From the NCBI GenBank assembly GCA_017506865.1, contig JAFCMP010000170.1, forward strand, positions 57,647 through 121,646: a stretch of 64,000 bases of DNA, written 5' to 3'. The notes under the pieces were generated by a model that saw only the letters and a list, made by a program, of their open reading frames with translations, searched no databases and was not told where the DNA came from. Source of the stretch: Tribonema minus (taxonomy: Eukaryota > Sar > Xanthophyceae > Tribonematales > Tribonemataceae). This document shows, piece by piece, positions 25,196 to 36,800 of the stretch. Every line of letters starts with the position of its first letter. The first letter of the stretch is position 1. The position numbers were made by a program, and so were the translations under genes.

Positions 25196-26383
25196 CTACA
25201 GCGTGGCGTTGCTGAACTCGCCGTGCTTCAGCACCATTCCCGAGTCCTGCCCCGCCCCCGGCAGGGCGATGAGAATGCTCTTGTTGATAGCACCGCTCAG
25301 GGTGATCTTGCCCGTGATGGCGACGCCCTTGTCGTTGCTGTAGCACTCGCGGATGTCCCAAATTCCGCCGTTCTCCTTCTTGGTGTGGTCCCAGGCCAGC
25401 TGAGGGCAGTCTATGGAGTACTGCATGGCGAAGGTGACGGGACCGAGGGCGGAGTCCTTGCCGCCTACCGTCTTGGTCCCCGTGATCGTCTCCGTGACGC
25501 TGAAGGACGCGGAAGCGGGATACGGGGTGTTGGCCAGGTCCACTTTTGCGGTGAGCGCCTTGGCGATCTGGTAGTCTACGGCGAGGGTCTTAGTGTTGGC
25601 GCAGCACGCGCCGGAGCGCTCCACATTGGCGCCGCCTTCCGTGTCCTTGCAGAGATGCCAGCTGTACTCCTTGTAGGAGATGTCGTTGCGTAGGAGCCGG
25701 CGTCCGGGTACGGCTCGTTCTCCATGCCGGGGAACGTGTGCAGCGGCGCGCCGCCGTTCCACTGGCTCGTCTCTGCGGTGATGCTCAGTTCGTAGTACTT
25801 GGAGGCGCAGCCCGTAGGTCCGGTGCCATCGGGCCGCTGTACCGTGGGGTAGATGGTCAGGTACAGCTGGTCGTAGATCTGGCGCTGGAGGCTGACAGTA
25901 TGCAACAACATTGTGCAGGATCTTGTCAGTCTCTGGTGTCAGGTGGTAAACATGCAGGTTCTGAGTGCATGCTGCTGAGTGGCACTTCTTCTTGTTGATT
26001 GGCCTCATTAGCGCGATGCATCACGACGAGCTGTGATCAGAGTATGCCGTCAATTACGGGATAATCAACTTTTGCACATTCGTGCTGTATCACACAACAC
26101 TAGCACTCGGCAGCTGTGTGTGTCCGCGCTTTCACTCCAGTATCATACGTTGCAACAGTCACGCGAGGCCAGGAGCGGTAGCGCCGATCGCAATGCTTTG
26201 AACAGCGCGCACAGTGGCTAACCGACTGAAACGCAACTGCTTGTGCATGCCTCGCATCTCTGTGGATGCTGCGCACCTGAGCTGTCGCCCATGTGCGCCA
26301 CGGAGGTTCGGTGTGGCTGCGCTTGCCATCGCACTGCACGCCAGCAGCAGGCTGATGCTTGTCGTGGAGCGCGCTGGGGCCAT
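25196..26383 (-). CDS. Unrecognised secreted protein, two exons, frame break in exon 2
   Basis: Exon 1 (26383-26277) starts at an ATG and encodes a likely signal peptide with the hydrophobic core SISLLLACSAMASA. A GTGCGC donor joins in phase to exon 2 (25891-25196). Exon 2 begins LQRQIYDQLYLTIYP and contains GCASKYYELSIT and a PGMENEPYPDAGSY segment. Near 25693 the frame shifts: the next 165 residues, with several cysteines, are open in another frame to a stop at 25196. A related stretch at 27.1 kb has about four extra bases at this position, so either a small deletion or a sequence error is likely. No domain is recognised; secretion is inferred only from the N-terminus. Confidence 0.6.
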
Positions 26384-26959
26384 GTTTATGAAGGTCTTGG
26401 GTGTTGACTAGCGCGAGTGAGTGATAGCCCAGCTCCGGCGCGCATTCAAACTTCAAGCAGAAGTGACTTGCCAGAAGAAAAATCCATCCCATGGAAGTTT
26501 CTGCTGGTGTGTCCATGAGAGAGCGGCAAGCCCACAAGTTGCCCTTTTCCTGCTGGTTTCCATGAGAAAGAGCGGCATTGCGAAGGACATGGAGGTGCTC
26601 TTGAAGTCTAGCTCGGCCTTGAACAACGGCTCAAGTCTCGTACGGTCGGCCTTTCACGCCAGATCACCTCCTTGACCAGCGACCCTCCGCAGCGCACGGC
26701 ACGGCCGACAGCCAGCTTAAGCGATGCGGGTATTCACATTCGCGCGTGCCGCACCTGGCTGAGGTGGTCGATGAGCGACGGCCTCGTGAATGGTCCTCAG
26801 AGGTTTGTTGGGCTAGTCTTGCGTGAAGTCAAACATGTGCTCAGATTGCAGACAAACTGGCATGCAACATCAAACGAACAAACAATCAGCCACCACTCCT
26901 GAGGATCCACAAAGCTCTTCCTTCCAGCACAGTCACTCTGATGGAAGCTCGTGCTCTCA

Positions 26960-27479
26960 GATATCGGCGGCAGGCCAGTGATCAGCTGAACCTGACTAAC
27001 TACCCTGACGACACGAGCACGGTCGTGACGCCCGATGGCACTGCCCCCGCCGGCTGTGCTTCCAAATACTACAAACTCATTGCAACAGCGCAGGGGAGCC
27101 AGCGAGTTGAGGCAAGCAGCTGCACAAGCTTCCCGGCAAGCAGGAGATCCTGGAGCCGTATTTCAGTGCCGGACGTTACGAGTGCAACAGATACACTGGG
27201 TGTGCCTATTTGAAACTTGTGAAGTACAACCCTCAAACAGCACAGAAGCGTAATCACGAGCCGCCCTGTAAAAAGCAGACACAATGTATTGACCGTCACA
27301 CACTAAGCGATGCGTGGGTGGAAATTTGTTCAGAAACATGGCTGAATGGGCAGCTTCCACCGCAGTGTTGCCGGCCGGAGTCGCGTTGCGTCGGCTGCGC
27401 GGCTGCCTGCGCCACAGTATTCGCCGACTTTGTGCCCTCACACACACAGATGACCCGAGAAAACGCCTGCCCCCGCTGA
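26960..27479 (+). pseudogene. Diverged paralogue of the 25-26 kb secreted protein, frameshifted
   Basis: After a CTCTCAG acceptor the translation gives RRQASDQLNLTNYP, then DGTAPAGCASKYYKLIATAQ, clearly related to the minus-strand copy. Near 27135 the similarity moves to another frame (PGKQEILEPYFSAGRYECN) and continues to about 27210; the frame then stays open to 27479 without further resemblance. No matching signal-peptide exon was found upstream. The two copies point away from each other. Confidence 0.6.
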
Positions 27480-27890
27480 GCACTGCTGACGTTGTGCGCG
27501 CGAGCCGCAGCGCTCATCATAGTGGTGATGCAGTCGCCGCAGGCCGTACATACATACATGCCCCCCAGCGCGATCTGCACGACAGCGCTCCACTTTTATG
27601 TGTGAGGCGCGCAGAGTGCAGAGCTAACCGGCCATGGTGCCTGTTCTAGTGGTAGAGCCAGGTCACCGAACACGGGGCGCACATCTCACAGGATTCGCTG
27701 AATCCACGACGTTGACAAAATGCAGAACCATGCTGGGGTCTGTCCAAATGGTGCCTGTGAACCCTGAGCAGAGCACTGTTGAACAGCCGAGGAAGCAAGT
27801 GAGGCACTCGGCACGGGGCAGAGCGTGCCTGCTTCTGCGCCGACTCCTGAGTCTCCTTTTGTACTCTGACTCCTGAGTCTGAGTCCTGAG

Positions 27891-30800
27891 CTACTGCCAT
27901 GGCAGTGCTCGGCCCAGCAGCTCGGCGAGCTGCGCGTTGTAGGGCGCATAGAAGTCCGTCAGCTGCTGGCGGATGGCTTCGCCCATTGGCGCATAGCTGC
28001 GAGTGTTGGCCGCCTCCTGAGCGGGTGGGGGGAAAGGAGAAGGGGGGGTTTGGTCAGAAGTCGCTGCTACTTTCTGGTACTTTAAAGTATATGTTTAAGT
28101 TTGCAGCCGTGAGTCCGGTTCTGAAATCTTGTGTTTTGCATGGGGCTACAGAAGTGACATCACCCAATTTGAATGATACGAAGTACTTCCACATCAACTG
28201 CATCATCCGCACAACGCACCCTGTCCTGCAAAGTGTTGAGGCGAGCAAGAGCCCTACTGATTTCACACAAACAATTGAATATGCCCTATTGATATCACAA
28301 AAACGATGGAATATCGTGAGTGACGCGACCACCGCTTCACGAGGTTGGTGCGACCGTCAGCTGCAACGGCATCCACACAACGCACCGTGTCCTGCACGTC
28401 GTCGGGGGGCAGGCCGACGTGTGCGTGCACGCCGTCCATCACGCTCTGCAGCGCCGTCGCAGCAGGCGTGTCGTTGCTGGCAAACAGGTCCTCCAAGAGC
28501 ACGATCTGCACAACACATCCAACACAGCGTGCGCGGGAGTGAGGGTCCGCAGCAGTGAGAGGGTCTGCGGCAGCGCTCAACTGTCAGCGTGTGCAGTGCT
28601 CAGCACATTGTGTGTTTGCCTGTGAGCCACCACAGCTGCGTGCTGAGGCAGGCTCTGAAAGCGGGCACGTTACAGACATATGAGCCACAATAAGAAGCAT
28701 GGAAATGAAACGGGACTCGGGTTCACACTGCTCGTGCAGCAGCGAATCGCGACGAAGCAAGCTGGAGGAATTCAGTGCGCATCAGCGGCACACGCGTCGT
28801 GCCACGGCGGAGTGCTGGGACAGGGGCTCAATGACACCGTTTTTGCTCGTGGCGAGTCACGGCTCCCGCTGCGCGCACTGTCACGAGCATCAAAGACACA
28901 TGGCGAGCTGACAGCTTCATCGTGGAGTACATGGTGTACGTGCAAGTGCAGTAACTGTGTCCGCGCCATGAGACGACGCTGCCATCGCAACGCTCCTCCA
29001 GCATTCGCGGCAGGTGTAGTTTGACTGGAAGCGCAGCAAGTTACGCTTTTTGAAACCGACGTGGACGTTGATGCCGTAACCCGCACGCGCCGCCCCACAG
29101 CTGCAGCTGCAGCGCATGACGACAAGCACTAACACACGCTTCATGTCGTAAGTCATGTACTCCGCAGCTTGACGCAGCACGGACCTTGAAGCGGTCCGCC
29201 GCACATGGCAAGCAACGAGCTTCCGCAATAATTTCGAAGTACGTCAGATATACTCCAGAGTATATGTGTATCTGAGGTACCGTCAAGTACACGCAGTTGC
29301 AAGCCATCAACTCTGCACTTTGACCATGGCGCAGACCTTGATGCGGTCCCCACACGCCGGCCTCAGTCGCAGCGCATGATGACAGCACTAACGATGCTTG
29401 ACACACACATCACCGTGAGTCATCTACTCCAAACTTGATGCGGTCGCCAGTTGAACATTGCACGTACCTTGATGCCATCCCCGCATGCAGCGAGCCACGG
29501 CCTCAGCTGCAGCGCGTACAGGCCGCGCGCGAGCATGCTGTGGCCGCCGTGGCCCATGGGGCACGACGGCAGGAAAGCGCAGGAAAATTCCTCGGGCCTG
29601 CGCGGGAGCAGCGAGAGAGCGAGCGAGCGTTTCAGCTGTCATGGCAATGACACGGGGGCGCTGAGCTGCTGCGTTGTGTGTGCGGCAGTTTGAGGCATGG
29701 GCTTGAACAGGACTGGGCAGGTTCTGAAAAAGGCGGTGGTGGACTGACGGGAAGTGACTCCAGTATGGAGAAACCTGGGTAGGTATGTATATGAGAGAGC
29801 GTTTCAGGTCTCCGAACGGCATGACAGACGCGCTTCGAAGTGCCGCTTTGCGCAAATCGGCAAATCTAAGAAGCCCTTGGAGGTATCACGTCTGCTGGCA
29901 ATGATTGGTCCATCGGGCATGAAGGGCAGCAAGAGAGGGCGGATCATGCCTCGACTTGTAGGGGCGACGAGCGTGGTGGATGCTTTTGGTCGAAGTGTGG
30001 ATCGATGCTTGCGTGAACAGCATTGGGGGTCGTAATTCCACACCCTAGTGCTCATCTGCGGGGCGGCTGAGAGGGCCAGCTAAAAAAAATGGCGACAAAC
30101 GTCTTCTGTACCATGCAGCGGACATGACGTTTTGCATCCTGAATCTTCCTTGTAGACCAGTAGGGGGTTTGCTTGATTCCGACGTAGTGTTGCGCTCTGG
30201 AAGCAACTGACGGTCCGCTCCACAGTCCTGCACTCCAGCGCCAGATAGCGAGATACGGCAATCTGCACCAAGATCACTGATGTCAGGCCGTCTTTTATGG
30301 CAATCAAATCGGGCGATCGAAATCGGGGCCCAAACGCCCCTTTTCAAATCCACGCCAACTTCGAAGAAAAGTGACCTGGGCTTTTGCGTGAAAATGAGGC
30401 AAACAGAACGGCCACGGAAATCGGGCACGGACTCTTCGAGACGAACAGGCGCAGAACTGCTGACGTTTGCATGGCGCAGGCTCAATGCGGCGACGCCCGA
30501 TCCGTTGGAATGGGACTTTTGTGCCCCATAAAAGATGGCCTCAGCGTCTGAAAAGGATTCAACTGGCGATGATGACCTTCCAACAGGCTTGTCAGCGCTA
30601 ATGCAGCACTTGTGCATACTTGCAGAGTATATGGCACTACACGACGCAGTCTCAGCAAGATATGCGTACATGCTCACGTCGTCACAGATGACCTTGCCCC
30701 TCACCCTGCTGAGAGCTGCTGTAATTCAAAGTATGCATTTCTTCAGGCATTGCATACTTCAACGTATTATTAAAACTTTGACTTTTTCAGCTTCAGAAAT

Positions 30801-33800
30801 GTAACACTTCGAGTTTTGCATACTTTGTACAAGTAAGGAGTACATCAAGTGTAATAGTTCCGACACTCACGTTGTTGCAGGCGTCGCGCCTGCTGCTGAG
30901 AGCTGCTGCAGCTCCGCGGCCACCGCCTGCTGAGTTTTTGAACTTCAAGCATACAGTACTTCAAGTTTGAATACTTTCAGGTACAAGTAGTGAACACATG
31001 AGGTACATAGTACTTCAAGCACTCACGTCGTCGCGGGCGTCACACCCGCTGCTGAGAGCTGCTGTAGTTCCGCGGACACCGCGCCTGCTTTGCAAATGCT
31101 TTGAGGTTTGAAATTTCAAGTATGGAGAACTTCAAGGAAAACTTCAAGTCTACATTTCAAGTACAAGTAGAACACACGATGTACATCGTACTTCAAGCAC
31201 TCACGTCATCGCGGGCGTCACGCCCTCTGCTGAGAGCTGCTGCAGCTGCGTGGCCACCGCCTGTCTGAATGCATTGAGGTTTTAACTTCAAGTATGTGAA
31301 ACTTCAAGATTGAGTACTTCAAGTACAGAGGATACTTCCACTCACGTCGTTGCGGGCGTCACACTCGCTGCTGAGAGCTGCTGCAACTCCGCGGCCACCG
31401 CTTGCTCAAACGTCTTCCCAGCCCATGCAGAGCACCCCCTGGACGCCTTCTGCGCGGCCGTGCCTGCGCAAAGCATTAAATCATGAATTGATTCATTGCT
31501 GTGAATGATAATGTACATGATTATCCTGGAAGGCTTCTGCACGTCTGTGCCTTTGTGACATGGCCCGATGTATGCATCAGTTGATTCATCATCATGAATG
31601 ATCGTCAGCATGATTGATTAATCATGATTGCCTTCTGCGTGTCCGTGCCTGAGAGGCATACGCAAAGGTCACCAAGATGATTACAATTCCATCGCGCACT
31701 TGCATCACCACAACATGGGCGTTAAGCGCAGGGGCGGACTGATTTCTGATGCTTGCATGCATAGCGTCATGCATGAGTAAGCAGGATAAGGTTCATGTCC
31801 AGGAATTCAAACATTTAAACGCCTCGTTCAGGGGGCTTCTGCGTATACACACGCACAGCTGCAGTCCTGATGCGAACAAAAAAAGGTCCGGCAGGTCTGG
31901 CGCTGAACTGCGTCGGGGTTGGGGTTTGGCCCTTATTCTGACTCGCTCCAACTAAAATCGCTTTACTTTAAAGCAAAAGCAGCCCTCTGTACCGGCAGCT
32001 TTGTGCCCCAATGTACTGAACAGAACCGACAAGGCTGATACCGAATTGTTAGAGAAATGCATCATAGCAGCTGCAGCAGGTGGAGCGTTGGCCGTGTGAT
32101 GCATTGTACAATACGGAGTGGAATGTCGTCAATATCAGAAAATTTATTTATCACATTTTTGTTGTATAACCAACATGCTTGTGTTTTTTATCTTCACATG
32201 AACGTGCGTACCTGAGTCATCCACTGTCATCTGGTAGTGCGAGTAGGCGCGCTTCACGGGGTCGCGCAGCATGACAATGAGCTGCGCAGAGCGGCGCGTT
32301 CACACAGACAACAAATAAGCAGACGTGCTGTAAGTCAGTAAATGGTGGACCAACGAACCCTGACCCTGGCCCTAAGACAGACGGGCATCCTGTGCATGTC
32401 ATTTCCGCGTCAAAGAGAGCGGCAGCACACAGATCCAGCGGACTGGAAAAAATGAGCTGGGAAGATGCTCCCTCATGGCAAGAAGTTCTACATTGTGGCG
32501 GTAAAGTATGCATCGACCACCAGAATGCATGCAATGTCTCAGCTGGATGGTGCCGTGTGAAACAGGTAGTGTCACCTTCCTGCAGGTACAATGGCGAGCT
32601 CCCGCTGGTGCAAAACAATGCACTCTTCACCAGAGCACACCTGTGACCTTGATTGAGGCACACACTTCTGTGATGTACTGTATGTGCACTGACATTGAAC
32701 ACAATCAAGCATTTACTTCCAAAGGTTGAAGTTACCGTGTGGCGCAACCGCCTGCAGGCGCGGAATTACAACGTCGTAGTGCAGCAGGTACGATGGCGTG
32801 CTCCTCCAGTACACATCTCACTGTGTTATTGAGTGCGTCATGTACCTCGACCTATTACAGCGAAGTGTACACTTCTGCCATGTACCTGCATGTGAGGCGC
32901 AGCATGTAATTTCAATTCAGTCAAGCATGAACTTCAAAGTTACCTTTGCGTGTGGCGCCACCGCCTGCAGGCGCGGTATCACCACGTCGAAGTGCAGCAG
33001 GTACGACGGCGTGCTCTCGCCGGTCACGATGCTGGGGTGCAGCGCTAGAGTCTCCCCATGGAAGAACTTGAGGTAGAACGCTTGCTGCGAGAGGGGGGAG
33101 GAGGGGGGGAAAGGGGGGAAAGGGGGGGGGGGGCATATTAAGGTGACTTTATTGAGTTCTCCTGATCTGAACCTTGATAACAAACATGAAGACTGGCTTT
33201 CTTACTGTGGACCTAGTTCTTCATAAATACCTTGTATCAAAAGGGTAGATGGTACAGGTTTCTTTAGGGCAATTGCCGGGCAGCAGGGCTAAGGCGACCT
33301 ACCATCTGGCAGCGACACTGATCTGAATGGCCAGCGAAGGCATCCATGTGGTGCGGCGCCGATCAAGCGTGCATGGTGGCAGCTCAAAGAAGTAGCAGCA
33401 GCACGACAGGAGAGTCACACTGCACTAGGACATCTAGCAAGATGCAGATCATGCTCGCTGAGTCAGGGGACCGCCTCATGGCAAGGCAGCAGCGCTCAAC
33501 AGCCACACAGCTGTGCTTTTAAAACGCCGATCGAATATATATATGTGGGGTTTTCAGGTGCGCTGTTCGCTGTGCAAAGTATCCACAAGCGCCACATGGA
33601 TGTGCACTTCCATGCGCTGTCATGTTTGCGAGCTGTAGCAGCAACGGCATGGAGCTCGCAGACAAGTTTCACCTGGAGAGAGTTTTATGTCCACAGTACA
33701 GCTATTTTGCGCAAAACTCCCAAGTACTACCTGTTGATGGAGGAGACCTGCTCCACCTCTGCTGCTACTTCAAGAGAAACTTCAAGCATGACCTGTCAAA

Positions 33801-36800
33801 GGGGTACAGTACCTGCTCGGCCTCTGTCTTGAGCTGAGGCTGCCAGCGCCAGTCGAAGAAGTGCGTCTCGCGTCGCCGCGAGCGCAGCACGAGGGGGTGC
33901 TGGTTGAGATACTCATACATGCTCGTGGTGCCGCATTTCTGGGGGCGGCGCGGGGGGGGCAGCTCAGAGTCACGAATGTGGTGGTGGCAGCGCTCAGCGC
34001 AGTAGCGCTCTTTGCAGCAGCTCAGATGCTCAGATGCACGCAGTGGGGGAGGAAGGCAGCAGCTCAGCGTTGCACGGGATGTTGGATGAAGCGCGGAGTG
34101 AAGTGGTGCGTTGATGTTGAATGAGGTGCAGAGTGAAGTGGTGCGTTGCGGCGATAGGGGCGGCGATGCAGATCATGGTAGAATTGAAGGTGAATACGCT
34201 GCTGGTACGGGCGAGGGGTGATGCTGCGGTTTGAATTCAAAAGGTAGAGGTAGTGATGCTGCAGATCTAATATCGGACTGACCAATGGACTCGTAAATAC
34301 TGAACGGACCGATTGTCAACTTCAATCTCCAGGTCGTCAATTTTGATCTCCCAAAATTTGCTGGACACCCAGTGTATTCAATCAAGCGCATGCACCTGCG
34401 CGCCGATGACGATGAAGGGGCCGGTGGCCGCCCCCTGCGCGGCGGCGGCGGCAGCCCCCTCGACAGTGCTCAGCAAATCGATGGAACGTCACAAGCATTT
34501 TTCGGAAACGTGACAGTCCCTAAACAGGAATGCCCTCACGCCACGCGGACGCACCTGGGCACCGATCACAACGAAGGCGGGACCTGTCGCGCCCCCCCGC
34601 GCGGCAGCGGCGGCAGCCCCCTCGACAGCGCTCAGCAGATCGATGCAGCGCCACAACATGTCGTTTTACTTCAAATAATTATCAGCGACATAGCAGTTGT
34701 TCTTTTTGGTGAAGCTCGTATGCCGTCGCACCTGCGCGCCGATGACGATGAAGGCGGGGCCCGTGGCGCACCCCTGCGCGGCGGCGGCGGCGGCCCCCTC
34801 GGCAGCGCTCAGCAAATCGATGGAGCGTCACAAGCATTTTTCAGAGACGTGACAGTCCCTAAACAGGAATGCTCTCACGCCACGCGGACGCACCTGCGCG
34901 CCGATCACGATGAAGGCAGGGCCTGTGGCGCCCCCCCCCGCGGTGGCGCCCCCCTGCGCAGCGGCGGCGGCGGCGGCCCCCTCGGCAGCGCTCAGCAGGT
35001 CGATGGAGCGGCGCGTCTGCGCGAGACGCGCGCCGGGCGGCAGCTGCAGCGCGCGAACGGGGTGGTCCTCCACGTAGTCCAGGATGAGGTGGACGCGGTG
35101 CCTGTCCCAGTCGTTGCGCACGGCGTGCTGCGGTGGCCGCACAAGGGGGGGGGGGGGGAGGGGGTAAGGCCGGATACCCTGCATGTCGTGCAATACATGT
35201 GCGTGCTGATTCTCATTCCTCTGTGCATCTATCCAGGCTTCGCACGACAACTGCTTCAAGGCATTCATGACTGCCACCACGCGGTGATGAGCTGCCGCGC
35301 AGTCGTTGCGCACGGCGTGCTGCACGGGGGGGGGGGGGCAGAAGGTATGCGCACAGCACTGGTCAGACTTTCCCAGCTCTGGGTAGGCAGTGGCCTCTCT
35401 GGCCTTGAAAGGCCTCTCTGGCCTTTCGCCCTTTACAGTTGGGGGATGCGCGCCACATCGGTCAGTTCATAAACAAGTCAGGCAGGTAGGTAGCGAGTGA
35501 CCGCACAGTGCACCCCGGCCCCCCACAGTGAGGTGCGCGCGCTGAGCGGCGAAAGGATGGCGATTGATGCGTCGGTGAATGCATGCAGCAATCGTCCGCC
35601 GGCGCGTGCACGTCTCAGCGCATTCTGCCAGCAATGGCGCTGTACGTCGCTTCTTGCCGGTAACACGCGCTTTGTGAGATGTCCCCCCCACTGCTGTGAG
35701 CAGCGCCCCATCGCACACCTTCGCCTGGTTGGTGAGCTCGTTGACCAGACATTGTGCGTTGTCATTTAAAGAGACACCATGCATTGAAAGAGCAGTTCAC
35801 AAAGCAGTCCGCGACGCAAGCCAGAAGTGCTGAACCGCCCCCCCCCCCCCCCCCTCCCCTGCTGAGAGCACTCCCCCCCCCGCGCACCTTTGCCTGGAGC
35901 TACTGACCCCCCCCCCCCCCTTTCCCCTGAGTGGTCCTGTCACGCACCTTGGCCTGGTTGTTAAGCTCGATGACCTCGCCCTCAGCGAACGCCACATCGC
36001 GCATTGCGTCCGCAGTTGGCCCGACCCTGAAGCGCACCTTGCCGGGGCACGTGTGAACCGCCATGTGGATTCTGCAGTTACAAAGGGCCCCCGCGCATCG
36101 AGTATGAGGCTGAAAAAAGCGGCAAAGGAGGCCCTCGCAGACCGAGCGGATATGGGTGGAAGTACGGGTATGCATGCGAAATGACCAGAAAAAGTAATGC
36201 CGTAACCTTGCATTTGATCACTTTAGAAGTGCACGACATAAAGCGATGCTTTGAAGTGGGGTAAATCACCGCACGTCAACGGCGTGACTCACTGCAGTGT
36301 AGTATCACTCAATGCCAGTCGCCCAGGAGGGACTATCAAAGCATCTGCTACCTGAAGGCTCTCTGCAGACCTGAGGGCGTGATTGAAATGATCAACACCA
36401 TCAGTGGGGCTACCTCAACAAAATATTAATGACTTGTGCTCAGGGTGAGGTGTGCTCGCAGCGCTCTTGAGGGGCAGTTTCAAATTGTCGTACCTTGATC
36501 AGTAATGCCTGCTAAAGACTGGACTAGACAACTGGAAAGCTGGCGAGCGGCCTGCAACTGTATGCATGTATGCAGTGGAGCTGGTGGCACGTGGCAATAA
36601 TCCCCAAAGCTAGTGAAAGCAACACAGTGGGGCTGACGAAGGACACCAATGACCCTGGTGCTCTCCCAGCTGGCTGTACTTGTATATAGTCGTCCCTGAC
36701 ACTGCTGCTAGCCCACACGTTCATGGCATCCATGACCGTCACCACAAGGCACGGTGGTGCGTTGCGCCCGCCATATGTTTATCAGTAGGCAAACATATGG

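Larger units (their letters stand above)
27891..34935 (-). other. Sulfotransferase half of the fusion protein
   Basis: The end of exon 3 and exons 4-10 encode a full-length sulfotransferase fold of the heparan-sulfate/carbohydrate type. The 5'-PSB loop is split exactly by the exon 3/4 junction (GAQ and KCGTTS). RETHFFDW after the loop and the RDP...S pair in exon 6 match the conserved cofactor-binding positions. Such enzymes move sulfate from PAPS to sugars or proteins, usually in the Golgi. Confidence 0.88.

Noticed and set aside
34385-34870. Exon-end copies as three extra coding exons of the fusion gene
   Set aside because: They lack the 5' part of the exon and repeat residues already encoded; the downstream intron position and rising divergence fit non-coding duplicates.
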